Positions 1-8,450 of a stretch of DNA of 64,000 bases are shown here, in pieces (positions within the stretch are counted from its first letter, which is position 1; each line of letters opens with the position of its first letter). The notes beneath the pieces are model-generated. The model was not told where the DNA came from. It was given only the letters and a program-made list of their open reading frames with translations, and did no database searches. The stretch is from JANQEU01 sp965228045. GTDB taxonomy: Bacteria > Bacteroidota > Bacteroidia > Cytophagales > Cyclobacteriaceae. The stretch covers positions 3,906,001 through 3,970,000 of the forward strand of contig OZ245789.1 of the NCBI GenBank assembly GCA_965228045.1. Reading direction: 5' to 3'. Made by a program: the position numbers and the translations under genes.

Positions 1-1615
1 CGGGGCTTATGATCAGGTTGATGCCGCTCTTAAGATATTTTGTGGAATCGTCATAGAATTTTTCTCTCGCCTGCTTCGTCTCCTTTACACCCAGCACCGG
101 CGGATCTGACTCAGTGGTAAACACATTTATATGACCGAGCTTTCTGTAATAATGCTGATGTGCAAATTCAGCTCCTTTGGCATAACGCACCACCCTGATT
201 CCCGGATCATTGTAATACTTCATAAGGATCATGGAGCTGATAAAATGCGAATCCAGTGTGATCTGAAAATCATTTGGAAGGGTGGTGGAAGGGTCGTTTA
301 GAAGATGGTTATAAATGAAAATATGGCCGGGTGTTTCCGGTAAATTTTCAAATCCATCAAGATGATAATCCACAGCTTCAAAAACCTCCTGAACTTTTCT
401 CGAGCACTTTATCCGGATTACTTCCGCGGTATCTTCTTCCGGTGCCTCTGACACTGTTTCATAAACTTGCTGAAGACCCAGATAGAAATTCAACTCTCTT
501 TTTGTGTCGTCAAGCAGGTCCAGGCTCAGGGAAGCGATCTGCTTTTCATGACTTTTACCTTCTTCATTGATGCGGTGCAATGTCTCGAAAGCCAGGGCAG
601 TAGTATCTCTGTGCTTGAGCAAATGCGGAACCTGGTGCAGTGGCGATGAAAGCTGAAGCTTGGTCCTGTTGTGAAATATCAGGTGCCTTACGGAGAATAT
701 CTCATGGTTGAACTTCGAAGACATGATCCTGGCCTGCGAAATCTGCATCTGATTGGCAATCAGCCATAATATCCTTCTGAAAAATGCCATCCCGAATGGA
801 GTATCCTTCGAGATCAGGAAGTCGAGGTTTTCCTGGCTGATGTAGTAGATCATGGTCTCCTGTCCGGCCCTGGCTTCCAGAAGGTTTTCATGCTGGATGA
901 CAGAAGTCCACCCGACCACAAATCCAGGCGTAGAGATGGATCGGAAGGCGTAAAATTTACTCTTGTCTTTGATGCGCTGCAGCCTCACCTCACCCTGGGC
1001 AAGTATGTACAGCCCGGTGGCGGGTTTGTCTTGCTCATAGATGACCTCCCCCGGGAAAAACTGCCGCTTTTCTGATAATTCCGACAGCTTTCTCAGCTGT
1101 CTCTCCGTAAATACATCCAAAAACGGGCTCCTCCTGAAGGTCCTCATTATCGTTTTGGTAGAGGCTCCGGGCGACTCATAATGAGACTTGGAGTGCGGAA
1201 GTTTCTTCTTAATCGGCTCATTGAATTTTTCATTCAGTAAGACCGCGGACTTCAGGTGAAAATAGCTTTTTTGGGCTACAAAGCGAAGAAAATCAACATC
1301 CTCCCGCTCCTTGATTCCCTTTATCAATTCCTTAAGGTCCCATTTCAGCAATTGGGCCACTTTAGACTTTACCACCACGTTGGCGGTATACCTTCCGGGG
1401 TGGTTAAATCCATTCCATCCCACAGGTACGTAGGTTTCGCTGGACTCACCAATGACCAGGTTCATGTTAGGATCACTCAGGGTGATCTGAAAAGAAATCT
1501 CACCAACAAGCAGCATGTAGAAATGCGTAACTTCTTCATACTGTTTGGTAAGCATGGTATCCTGCCGGACCAGTACCTCAGTATATCCATCAGGAATTAT
1601 TGGATCAATTGTCAA
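1..1615 (-). CDS. Tandem cNMP-binding-like domains plus PlsC-like acyltransferase (3' end beyond window)
   Basis: I translated this by hand because the gene has no stop inside the window. About 538 residues are visible. Residues 1-150 form a degenerate cyclic-nucleotide-binding (Crp-like beta-roll) domain, with HFYMLLVGEISF and VPVGWNGF. Residues 155-290 form a clearer second one, with FFPGEVIYEQDKPATGLYIL and a GEVRLQ strand. The region from about 425 resembles a PlsC/glycerolipid acyltransferase: an NHLLND motif (N436, H437) and, at the edge, INLIISP, which in this family precedes the EGT motif. The probable role is membrane lipid acyl transfer gated by a bound ligand. The start is uncertain: TTG at 1615 keeps the first beta strands of domain one and sits about 25 nt after a candidate promoter, while ATG at 1555 would truncate that domain. 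Domain calls are by motif only. Confidence 0.7.
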   Translation of the reverse strand, partial: MTIDPIIPDGYTEVLVRQDTMLTKQYEEVTHFYMLLVGEISFQITLSDPNMNLVIGESSETYVPVGWNGFNHPGRYTANVVVKSKVAQLLKWDLKELIKGIKEREDVDFLRFVAQKSYFHLKSAVLLNEKFNEPIKKKLPHSKSHYESPGASTKTIMRTFRRSPFLDVFTERQLRKLSELSEKRQFFPGEVIYEQDKPATGLYILAQGEVRLQRIKDKSKFYAFRSISTPGFVVGWTSVIQHENLLEARAGQETMIYYISQENLDFLISKDTPFGMAFFRRILWLIANQMQISQARIMSSKFNHEIFSVRHLIFHNRTKLQLSSPLHQVPHLLKHRDTTALAFETLHRINEEGKSHEKQIASLSLDLLDDTKRELNFYLGLQQVYETVSEAPEEDTAEVIRIKCSRKVQEVFEAVDYHLDGFENLPETPGHIFIYNHLLNDPSTTLPNDFQITLDSHFISSMILMKYYNDPGIRVVRYAKGAEFAHQHYYRKLGHINVFTTESDPPVLGVKETKQAREKFYDDSTKYLKSGINLIISP

Positions 1616-1646
1616 TTTCGGAATTACGTTTTATCTACTGTTCGTG

Positions 1647-1654
1647 CAAAAATA
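1647..1654 (-). promoter_or_regulatory. Candidate promoter (-7 box) of the acyltransferase gene
   Basis: On the minus strand this reads TATTTTTG, an exact match to the Bacteroidota -7 consensus TAnnTTTG. A TTTG lies 16 nt upstream, slightly closer than the usual 19-21. Transcription would begin near 1640, leaving a leader of about 25 nt before the TTG at 1615. Confidence 0.4.
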
Positions 1655-1865
1655 TTACGTATTATACATCCAAAACGATTATTTGTTGCGCAATTACCAA
1701 ATTTTTCATTTTGGATATATAAAATTAATAAATTGGATAATAGATTCCCGAAATGATCAGAATCCAATATTATCCGATTCATGTACAAAATTTTCGGCTT
1801 CATTCACAGAAATTCTTTCCTGTTTTAAAGTCTCCATACTTTCACAATCAAGAAAAAATAATCAC

Positions 1866-2105
1866 ATGAAAAAAGTCAAATTTGTATTCTATCCAATTTA
1901 CTTACTTTCAATCGCATTTGTACTCGCCATCTCCTTCGATATCACCGGAACGTTGGAATACATGATGAAAATCGGAGTTTTCAAATACTTCTCCGATCTT
2001 CCATTTCTTGGCAGAAACCTTCTTTTGTTTTTGAGCGCTTTGATGGCTGTTGAATTTGTGATCAACAACTACGAAATATTCAAATTCAGAAAATCAAAGG
2101 CTTAA
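1866..2105 (+). CDS. Small two-helix membrane protein, function unknown
   Basis: This 79-residue protein begins MKKVKFVFYPIYL. A longer reading frame extends upstream, but that part is AT-rich intergenic sequence overlapping the promoter of the divergent acyltransferase gene, so I chose the ATG at 1866. Two hydrophobic stretches are visible: residues 7-25, and residues 48-65 with LLLFLSALMAVEFVI. The tail is basic (KFRKSKA). A bitopic inner-membrane hairpin with little soluble part is likely. I do not recognise the family. Its stop codon directly abuts the stop codon of the convergent sterol-desaturase gene, with no room for a separate terminator. Confidence 0.6.
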   Translation: MKKVKFVFYPIYLLSIAFVLAISFDITGTLEYMMKIGVFKYFSDLPFLGRNLLLFLSALMAVEFVINNYEIFKFRKSKA

Positions 2106-2981
2106 TTATTTCTTGCGTGATTTGAATCCGTAGGTGGATTGTCCAATAAAATCATGCGGAATACCCTCATCTCCCGGGAAGCCCAGAGGAATTGATCCAT
2201 CTTCTTTCGGTATATAATGCGTCTTGAAGAGATAATCCCAAAGACTCAGACTAATACCAAAATTCACCCCAAGCTGTCTGTTTTTAGGTAGATCGTAAGC
2301 GTGGTGCCATAGATGCATCACGGGATTGTTAAATACATACTTTGCAGGACCCCAGGTAATCTTAATGTTAGAATGGTTAAAATGACCAATCGCGATGGCC
2401 AGAAAATGCACAAAGTAAGATTGCTCCGGTTCAAAACCGCCTAAAATCATCACGCCAAATACCTTCAAAGGCTTATACAGGATGTTTTCCATCCAATGAT
2501 AACGCAGGTGTGCGGCAAATCCCATCTCCTTGACGGAATGATGAATCTTGTGAAATTCCCAAAAGGCGGGTACTCTATGGAGTAATATGTGCGTGAACCA
2601 TTGGACAAAATCCAGCACAATAAAAAATATCAATAGCTGCCACCCCATGTGAAGGGAAGAAAGATCGATAATCGCAAGGGACTGCATACTTATGCCCATC
2701 TGACCGAAACCGATCTCCAAAAGTCTATAAAATCCGCTGATGACCACCGCGAAAATGAAGAAGTTGAAAAACATGTAAAATGTATCCAACCAGAAATCCT
2801 TTCTGATCAGGTTCTGCGCTTTTCTCCACGGAAATATGATTTCCAGTCCCCATACAAGCAATGATATCAACACCAATCCCCAGAAGTAATTCTGATACCA
2901 CGGCACGTCAAACAGTATTGACCTCCAATACCAATTTGCAGTGCCAGCTATCGCGTTCCAAAAATCCTGTACAACGTTCAT
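2106..2981 (-). CDS. Sterol desaturase / fatty acid hydroxylase family membrane protein
   Basis: The 291-residue integral membrane protein carries the histidine clusters of the di-iron fatty-acid-hydroxylase superfamily: HILLH at 131-135, HKIHH at 144-148, HFNH at 200-203 and HLWHH at 223-227. Hydrophobic segments lie near residues 33-50, 68-88 and 113-130. Members hydroxylate or desaturate lipids, carotenoids or sterols using O2, with the active site facing the cytoplasm. The substrate cannot be told from sequence. The gene starts immediately after the stop codon of the cytochrome gene upstream, so it is probably the third gene of the transcript that begins with the sulfite dehydrogenase at 4602. 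Any functional link to sulfite oxidation is unclear. Confidence 0.85.
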   Translation of the reverse strand: MNVVQDFWNAIAGTANWYWRSILFDVPWYQNYFWGLVLISLLVWGLEIIFPWRKAQNLIRKDFWLDTFYMFFNFFIFAVVISGFYRLLEIGFGQMGISMQSLAIIDLSSLHMGWQLLIFFIVLDFVQWFTHILLHRVPAFWEFHKIHHSVKEMGFAAHLRYHWMENILYKPLKVFGVMILGGFEPEQSYFVHFLAIAIGHFNHSNIKITWGPAKYVFNNPVMHLWHHAYDLPKNRQLGVNFGISLSLWDYLFKTHYIPKEDGSIPLGFPGDEGIPHDFIGQSTYGFKSRKK

Positions 2982-3383
2982 TTAATCATCTAGTTGATAC
3001 CATTCGATATCCGTAAGCGGAGCCCTTCTACCCTTTTCTTCAGGAGCATAGTTCCGGGCTAGATAGTCCAAAATGATCTCCTCATTTCTCTCACCTAAAT
3101 CCCACAAATTCTGTGTCGCCTGCATCCACCTGATCATACTCAACCAGCCTTCCCTTGTGGCCCGGTTTTGAGTGATCAGTTTGGCCGAATGACATGGTGT
3201 ACATGACCCAATCACAGTCATAAGTCCCTCATCATCTATCAGCCCCGTGGCAACATGAATCCCATCTTCCACCTTTGTAAAATCAACAGAACTGAATGCC
3301 TGTTCTTTCTCACTGCCACATCTACTTATCGTAAGCATGACAAAAAAACTGATCACCGATATTTTCCGGAAATGCCTAACCAT
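2982..3383 (-). CDS. Monohaem c-type cytochrome lipoprotein, probable SorB-like subunit
   Basis: The 133-residue protein has a hydrophobic signal ending in a weak lipobox with Cys at residue 22 (ISRCGS), so it is probably lipid-anchored. One haem c motif is present, CTPCH at residues 61-65. The first bases overlap the end of the upstream molybdoenzyme gene by 8 nt, which indicates translational coupling. In SorAB-type sulfite dehydrogenases a small c-type cytochrome takes electrons from the molybdenum subunit, and that role is inferred here. Candidate axial Met ligands lie in the segment MIRWMQATQ, but which one is used cannot be decided. The motif is direct evidence; the partnership is inferred from gene order. 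Confidence 0.8.
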   Translation of the reverse strand: MVRHFRKISVISFFVMLTISRCGSEKEQAFSSVDFTKVEDGIHVATGLIDDEGLMTVIGSCTPCHSAKLITQNRATREGWLSMIRWMQATQNLWDLGERNEEIILDYLARNYAPEEKGRRAPLTDIEWYQLDD

Positions 3384-4602
3384 TTTCCACCTTAACTGCT
3401 ATTCTATGGCATGCATTATTCAGGTATCCCCTTGGGTTCCAGCCGGGAAGTACCATCGGTTGACTTACTCCATTTTCATCTGTAGCTCTGGCCCAAATTT
3501 CATAATATCCTTTTTTGGGGAATGTAACATTTGTTGCAAAATGCTGCCAGGCCAGTCGATTTTCCGGTTCTGATATTTCGCAAGCTTTCCAGGTTGACCC
3601 AAAATCAATGGAGTACTGAACACTCTTCACTTTTTGCTCACCTGCCCATGCATGTCCCCGAATTTCCAGGGATTGTTTATCTGCCAAAACCGCACCGGAT
3701 TTTGGATAGGTAATCAGACTTTTTACGGGCATAGACTCAATGATGCACATCTCCTCATCCCGAACAACGGTACCTGGGGCCACAGTTTCACACGGTACCC
3801 TGTAGGATTGTCCCGTCATTTTTGCGCCATCATGTACCTGATTACGAATCGACAATTTGTTGATCCATTTACCCGAGGCTGAAGCGGGCCATCCACCTGC
3901 CACAAGTCTAAGCGGATAGCCGTGCGCGATTGGAATGTCCTGATCGTTCATTTCGTAGGCCAGGATTGTTTCATCGAGCAAAGCCTTACTCATGGGCACA
4001 CCTCTTGAAATGGCCTCTTTTCCCGGGTCCCTGCTGAGATGTAGATCGGCACCGTAATAAGCAAGGTAGACCGCATCTTCTTTGACACCTACATCTTCAA
4101 GCAAATCCCGGACCCGAAGCCCTGACCATTTGGCGCAGCTTACAGCCCCGATCGTCCATTGGTTGCCTTTGGCAGGCGGATTAAATTCACTGCGACCGTT
4201 GCCCCCGCATTCCAATACCAACTGGTAACTGTATTTCTTAAACTTTGTTTTCAGATCCTGAAGGGTGTAGGCTTTTTTCTGATTGGCAGATTCACCTTCT
4301 ACCACCAGTGTCCATTTTGAAGCATCAATGTCGGCTGGAATGATCCCGTTATTACGAATGAACATTTTATCAGCCGGAGTGATATTGTCATCCAGAATGT
4401 GGGCTTGTGCTTCCATATTCCAGGGACGATCATTCAATACGATCATGTCCTTATGCTTATCGAAAAGGTCATATGGGTTTCCATCCTGAAGAATTACCGG
4501 AACATACCGATCTGGCATTTTTGAGCCAAAAACGATCGGTACACCAGCGATGCCCAGCACTGTAGAAAGCACACTTTTCTCTACAAATTTTCGTCTCTTC
4601 AT
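3376..4602 (-). CDS. Sulfite oxidase / SorA-like molybdopterin oxidoreductase, Tat-exported
   Basis: The 408-residue protein starts MKRRKFVEKS followed by a hydrophobic stretch. This resembles a twin-arginine export signal and fits a cofactor-loaded periplasmic enzyme. The oxidoreductase molybdopterin-binding domain spans about residues 45-270. It contains FIRNNGIIPADI and LVLECGGNGRS, where Cys132 is the expected molybdenum ligand. Residues 285-405 match the C-terminal immunoglobulin-like dimerisation domain (SVQYSIDFGSTWKACE, WARATDENG). The reaction would be sulfite + H2O to sulfate + 2 electrons, passed to the adjacent cytochrome. The start ATG at 4602 is supported by the signal peptide. 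Other members of the fold act on methionine sulfoxide; the neighbouring haem protein favours sulfite or a related sulfur compound. Confidence 0.85.
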   Translation of the reverse strand: MKRRKFVEKSVLSTVLGIAGVPIVFGSKMPDRYVPVILQDGNPYDLFDKHKDMIVLNDRPWNMEAQAHILDDNITPADKMFIRNNGIIPADIDASKWTLVVEGESANQKKAYTLQDLKTKFKKYSYQLVLECGGNGRSEFNPPAKGNQWTIGAVSCAKWSGLRVRDLLEDVGVKEDAVYLAYYGADLHLSRDPGKEAISRGVPMSKALLDETILAYEMNDQDIPIAHGYPLRLVAGGWPASASGKWINKLSIRNQVHDGAKMTGQSYRVPCETVAPGTVVRDEEMCIIESMPVKSLITYPKSGAVLADKQSLEIRGHAWAGEQKVKSVQYSIDFGSTWKACEISEPENRLAWQHFATNVTFPKKGYYEIWARATDENGVSQPMVLPGWNPRGYLNNACHRIAVKVENG

Positions 4603-4684
4603 CAGGTCAATATTGTAAATGGGAAAATTAAAGATATTTCTTCCGAAATATTATCAATCAATAACATAAGGTCCACCTTGTAGT

Positions 4685-4692
4685 TAATTTTG
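4685..4692 (+). promoter_or_regulatory. Candidate -7 promoter box upstream of the SpeD-like gene
   Basis: TAATTTTG matches TAnnTTTG exactly and ends 5 nt before the GTG start at 4698. If it is used, the transcript would be almost leaderless. No convincing TTTG lies 19-21 nt upstream, so this is a weak call. Confidence 0.3.
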
Positions 4693-4697
4693 ATATT

Positions 4698-4991
4698 GTG
4701 GAAGCCAAGATCGACAATTTCAATACATGGGTACCGGGTGCCGATCCGGAAACTCTGAAGTCTGACATAGAAGCCCTGATCAGAAAATCCGGGTTTACCG
4801 TACTTAATTTTATGGACCATCATTTCGATCCTCAGGGATACACAGCATTATGGCTTGTCGCCGAGAGTCATTGTGCCCTTCACACATTCCCCGAGGAGAA
4901 CAAGTCATACATTGAAATCAGTAGCTGCAACCGTCAAATGTTTGTTGACTTCATTCGTCATTTCAACAAGTTTTATAATCAAACCAACTGA
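4698..4991 (+). CDS. speD: S-adenosylmethionine decarboxylase (SpeD) family protein, minimal length
   Basis: The 97-residue protein has the prokaryotic AdoMet decarboxylase core. LVAESHCALHTFPEE contains the self-cleavage site Glu56-Ser57, which would create the pyruvoyl group. His62 and Cys77 sit exactly +5 and +20 from that serine, as in the catalytic set Ser63/His68/Cys83 of the Thermotoga enzyme. It therefore looks catalytically competent, producing decarboxylated AdoMet, the aminopropyl donor. The start is GTG. At 97 residues it is short for the family. It is the first gene of a plus-strand arm, 5 nt before a K+ channel and followed by a spermidine-synthase-like gene. With the PspA arm on the other strand this suggests a specialised envelope-associated role rather than bulk polyamine synthesis. 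Confidence 0.8.
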   Translation: MEAKIDNFNTWVPGADPETLKSDIEALIRKSGFTVLNFMDHHFDPQGYTALWLVAESHCALHTFPEENKSYIEISSCNRQMFVDFIRHFNKFYNQTN

Positions 4992-4996
4992 TCACC

Positions 4997-5773
4997 GTGA
5001 AAATTAATAAGCGCCGTATTTATGAAATGCTGGAAAAAGACGAGGGTGATGATAAGCTGAGCAAACGCTTTGACATCTTCATCATGACCCTTATTCTACT
5101 CAATGTAGCAGCAGTGATTTTTGAAACCGTAAAGGAAATACACGATCAACTCGAACTGGTATTCGTCTACTTTGAGTACTTCTCGGTGTTTGTTTTCTCT
5201 GTGGAGTACCTGCTAAGATTATGGACCTGCACAGAAAATCCGAAATACGCCCACTCAGTATTGGGTCGTGCCAAGTTCGTGTTTTCCTTTATTGCCATAA
5301 TAGATCTATTGGCTATTCTGCCTTTTTATTTGCCTTTGTTCCTGGCGGTAGATGGCAGATTTCTAAGGATACTGCGATTGTTCCGAATCGTAAGGATCTT
5401 CAAAATGGGTAGATATTCTACGGCATTCAATATGATCACCACCGTGATCGCTAAAAGAAAAGAGGAGCTGCTCATCACTTTGACCATAGTTTTGGTAATG
5501 CTGATTTTGGCTTCCAGCCTGATGTACTATGTAGAGAATGAAGCACAACCGGAAGCTTTTAGCAGCATTCCGGCCACGATGTGGTGGGGAGTGGCTACGC
5601 TTACCACAGTTGGTTATGGTGATGTCTATCCGGTAACAGGAATTGGACGAATGCTTGGAGCCTTCATAGCAATTCTTGGAGTGGGAATTTTTGCACTTCC
5701 AGCAGGTATAGTGGCAGCTGGATTTGAGGCAGAGATCAGCAAGAAGATGAAGTCAAAAGATGAAGAGGATTAA
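4997..5773 (+). CDS. Voltage-gated-like potassium channel, six-helix
   Basis: The 258-residue protein has the classical six-helix layout. An S4-like helix with regularly spaced arginines (RFLRILRLFRIVRIFKMGR) lies at residues 121-139. The pore carries the K+ selectivity filter TTVGYGD at 203-209, and a last hydrophobic helix runs to about residue 242. There is no RCK or cyclic-nucleotide domain at the short charged C terminus (EISKKMKSKDEED). The start is GTG at 4997, 5 nt after the SpeD-like gene, and the 3' end overlaps the next gene by 14 nt, so the three genes are co-transcribed. Polyamines block many K+ channels, so co-expression with a polyamine-type enzyme is suggestive, but that link is inference. 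Confidence 0.9.
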   Translation: MKINKRRIYEMLEKDEGDDKLSKRFDIFIMTLILLNVAAVIFETVKEIHDQLELVFVYFEYFSVFVFSVEYLLRLWTCTENPKYAHSVLGRAKFVFSFIAIIDLLAILPFYLPLFLAVDGRFLRILRLFRIVRIFKMGRYSTAFNMITTVIAKRKEELLITLTIVLVMLILASSLMYYVENEAQPEAFSSIPATMWWGVATLTTVGYGDVYPVTGIGRMLGAFIAILGVGIFALPAGIVAAGFEAEISKKMKSKDEED

Positions 5774-6947
5774 CCTCAGATACAAATCACTGATCAATAC
5801 GGGCATTCAGGTAATCCTATCTTACTGGGGATATCTGGTGTACGATTATTTCTATGGGTTGAATCTCCAGCTCACTGCGGTACTGGTTATATCGTTAGGA
5901 ATAAGTGTTTACTTAGCTCATCGCATTGAATCGATTCCAATCAATCGACCTGTAAAAGGCGTGTTGTCCATTATCGCTTGCCTGATTCCGTTTCTTCTCT
6001 ATCCCCTGACCGCCTGGAGTATAGAGTGGTGGAGTCAGAGCTGGATTGTGTTGTATATAATGCTGATTACCGGAATTTTCACCGTCGGTTTACTCAAAAA
6101 TTATTCTTCACTTGCCGCTGCAGCAATGGCAGCGATTTCCGTGTTCTTCCTGCCTTACGACTTTTTTCCTGATCAGAATATCTACAGGGACAGGCTGGTA
6201 AAAAGCGTAGAAACAAATTCCGGTAAGGTCCATGTCACTACCTGGAGAAACCATAAATGGATATTTCATGACCGGGAATTGAAATTGTCTACCATAGACA
6301 AACACATTTTGGAAGAAAGTTTCGTGATTCCTGCGCTAATGAATAATGATGGAAAGGAAATTCTTGTCATTGGAGGCAGCAATGGAATCGCCGTTTCAGG
6401 GTTAGGAAAGTTTGCCGCGGCTGAAGCCAATGTTAAATTCATTCCGGATGGAGCAGATTATTTTGAGGCCATCTCCTCAATATCTGTCGACGCACTACCA
6501 GTTAATTTTGAAAAAATTCAGGATGATCCGGTAGCCTTTCTAAAAAACTCCTTCCAGAAATTTGATCTGATTTTCATCGATCTTTTAGATATTGAAATGA
6601 TGGGACCTGCATTTTTTGAAAGTTGCAAAGAAAGGCTCAATGAAAAAGGCATTGTCGTTTTCAACGCGGGGGATTATCATAAAGCCCTATTGCATCAACT
6701 GGTGAAAAGAGGGCTTGAATCATATGGGTTGGATGTAATGGTCTATCACACACAGGTACCCACCATTGGTCAAAACTCTTGGGTGATGGCCAGGAAATCA
6801 GGAAAATTCGTAGAGATAGAAAATCAGGATACCCCAAAAAATGCCAGATGGTGGACACCTGAAGCCATGCAAATGATGTCTTCTTCAGGAAAAATGGGCT
6901 ATTTCAGGGAAAGAACTCAATACAGATCCCAATATCCATTCAGGTAA
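5760..6947 (+). CDS. Membrane spermidine-synthase-like protein with degenerate AdoMet-binding motif
   Basis: This 395-residue protein has about four transmembrane helices in residues 10-130 and a Rossmann-like domain from about 145. The glycine motif is ILVIGGSNGIAVSG at 201-214, where active spermidine-synthase relatives have GGGDGAAARE. The acidic residues that should follow, as in VTLVDLDP of the neighbour, are replaced by VKFIPDGADYF. The DxP-type catalytic segment is also changed: IFIDLLDIE, compared with IIADFPDP. It therefore looks like a pseudoenzyme, or an enzyme of altered specificity. It is related to the intact protein encoded convergently at 6917-8449, and the two coding ends overlap by 31 bp. 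It could act as a regulatory or heteromeric partner of that enzyme. Start ATG at 5760 overlaps the channel gene by 14 nt. Confidence 0.75.
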   Translation: MKRINLRYKSLINTGIQVILSYWGYLVYDYFYGLNLQLTAVLVISLGISVYLAHRIESIPINRPVKGVLSIIACLIPFLLYPLTAWSIEWWSQSWIVLYIMLITGIFTVGLLKNYSSLAAAAMAAISVFFLPYDFFPDQNIYRDRLVKSVETNSGKVHVTTWRNHKWIFHDRELKLSTIDKHILEESFVIPALMNNDGKEILVIGGSNGIAVSGLGKFAAAEANVKFIPDGADYFEAISSISVDALPVNFEKIQDDPVAFLKNSFQKFDLIFIDLLDIEMMGPAFFESCKERLNEKGIVVFNAGDYHKALLHQLVKRGLESYGLDVMVYHTQVPTIGQNSWVMARKSGKFVEIENQDTPKNARWWTPEAMQMMSSSGKMGYFRERTQYRSQYPFR

Positions 6948-8449
6948 TATTTGTAAAGCACCGGATTATGAATGCGATTGACCTCAATCGATTTATGTCT
7001 TTCTGGAAAAACTTCGTTCCCAAAATGAGAAATTCTTACTAGGGCGTCATTGGTGAGCCATTCTGTTTCCACATTGATATCCTTCTTAATCAGGTCCTTT
7101 TTTAGATCCCGCCCGAGTTCTTTAGTCCCCAAAATCCAGCCCCACTCACCCAATGTAAGAACCTGGTTATGTAATTTCAAAGTATTAAATCCGGCGGCTT
7201 TCATGGTCAGATCAATACATTCAAATGCTGCCTGAGCGTAATAAGGACTGGTGGCCTGAGTGATCAGGATGCCATTTTCACACAACACTTTCTGACAAAG
7301 CCAATAAAACTCCCGGGAGTAAAGCCTCCCTAAATCGACGGTCCTTGGATCAGGAAAATCTGCGATTATCACATCAAATTGAAGTCCGGATTTCTCGATA
7401 TAGGTAAAGGCGTCTTCGTTGATCACATCTACCCGGCTATCCGCGAAAGCATCGTGGTTTATTTCCTTTAAAACCGGATGATCACGACCCAGGTCCGTCA
7501 TCATTGGATCCAGGTCCACGAGTGTCACGGACGTGGGGTCATACTTCAAGACCTCCCTGGCTGCGGCACCATCGCCGCCACCTAATATCAGAATATCCCT
7601 GGGTGAAGAATGAAGTAACATCGCAGGATGAACCAGCGGCTCATGATACAACTCTTCATCCATGGTACTTAGCTGCTGATGCCCATTGATGTATAACCAA
7701 TGGAACCGATCGCTTTTGGTCAATACAATTTTCTGATAACGACTTTGCTCAGAATAGACAATTTCGTCCTTGTACCGGACCCGATCTCCCCAGCGGACGA
7801 CATCATCGGAAAATACCCCAGTCAGTAGCAATATGACGAGTACTATGCCAGCAAAACCGGAGAAGTACCTTTTTTGTGTTAAGCGCAATTCCCTCCAGAT
7901 CACTGCAATAAATACGATGGCGACCAAAAAATTTACCGCACCTAAGACCAACGGCGTATATTGTAATCCAAGTATTGGCAATCCCACAAAGGCAAAAAAT
8001 ACACCTCCTGCCAGGCTTCCGTAGTAATCATTCTCCATAGCTGAGGAGATATTGAATCGAAGTGACTGGAACTGTTCATTCAGCCTGATCACCAACGGGA
8101 TCTCCATTCCTATCAAAAGCCCTACCACAATGCTCAGCGTATAAATGATAATTAATGTATGCCCAAATAGTGCAAATACGGCATAGACGATGATCGTTAC
8201 ATTTGATGCGATGATAGAAAGGGTAAACTCAGTGGTGATGAACTTTCCCAGAAGATCATTTTCAAAATTCTTACTTAGTCTGCTCCCAAGACCCATGGAA
8301 AACAGCATGATAGAGACGGTCATGGTCCATTGGAAAACCGAATCCCCAAGGAAGTAAGTGGCCAGGGTAGAAAGCGTGTACTCTGAGACTATGCCAGCCA
8401 GTCCCGTGGCAAATAAAGCGGCTTTTAGAAATGAAGAAGTATATCGCAC
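6917..8449 (-). CDS. Membrane-embedded spermidine synthase-like aminopropyltransferase
   Basis: The 510-residue protein has about seven transmembrane segments in residues 8-212, followed by a soluble spermidine-synthase fold. Signature motifs are intact: ILILGGGDGAAAREVL (287-301), the acidic VTLVDLDP (308-315), EDAFTYI (345-351) and the catalytic-type IIADFPDPR (361-369). This fits transfer of an aminopropyl group, or a related AdoMet-dependent reaction, at the membrane. The start is GTG at 8449, one nucleotide after the stop of the DUF350 gene, so it is the last gene of the minus-strand PspA arm. The substrate amine is unknown. Membrane-fused relatives are common in bacteria and are largely uncharacterised, so the polyamine product is an inference from the fold and the SpeD-like gene nearby. 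Confidence 0.85.
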   Translation of the reverse strand: MRYTSSFLKAALFATGLAGIVSEYTLSTLATYFLGDSVFQWTMTVSIMLFSMGLGSRLSKNFENDLLGKFITTEFTLSIIASNVTIIVYAVFALFGHTLIIIYTLSIVVGLLIGMEIPLVIRLNEQFQSLRFNISSAMENDYYGSLAGGVFFAFVGLPILGLQYTPLVLGAVNFLVAIVFIAVIWRELRLTQKRYFSGFAGIVLVILLLTGVFSDDVVRWGDRVRYKDEIVYSEQSRYQKIVLTKSDRFHWLYINGHQQLSTMDEELYHEPLVHPAMLLHSSPRDILILGGGDGAAAREVLKYDPTSVTLVDLDPMMTDLGRDHPVLKEINHDAFADSRVDVINEDAFTYIEKSGLQFDVIIADFPDPRTVDLGRLYSREFYWLCQKVLCENGILITQATSPYYAQAAFECIDLTMKAAGFNTLKLHNQVLTLGEWGWILGTKELGRDLKKDLIKKDINVETEWLTNDALVRISHFGNEVFPERHKSIEVNRIHNPVLYKYYLNGYWDLY

Positions 8450-8450
8450 T

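Noticed and set aside
1256..1756. Plus-strand open frames (166 and 186 residues) across the left-end gene
   Set aside because: They run antisense to the cNMP/acyltransferase gene, whose minus-strand translation has clear domain motifs. Only the part from 1866 on looks like a real protein.
4602..4823. 73-residue minus-strand frame
   Set aside because: It overlaps the SpeD-like gene antisense, has no recognisable features, and abuts the sulfite oxidase start.
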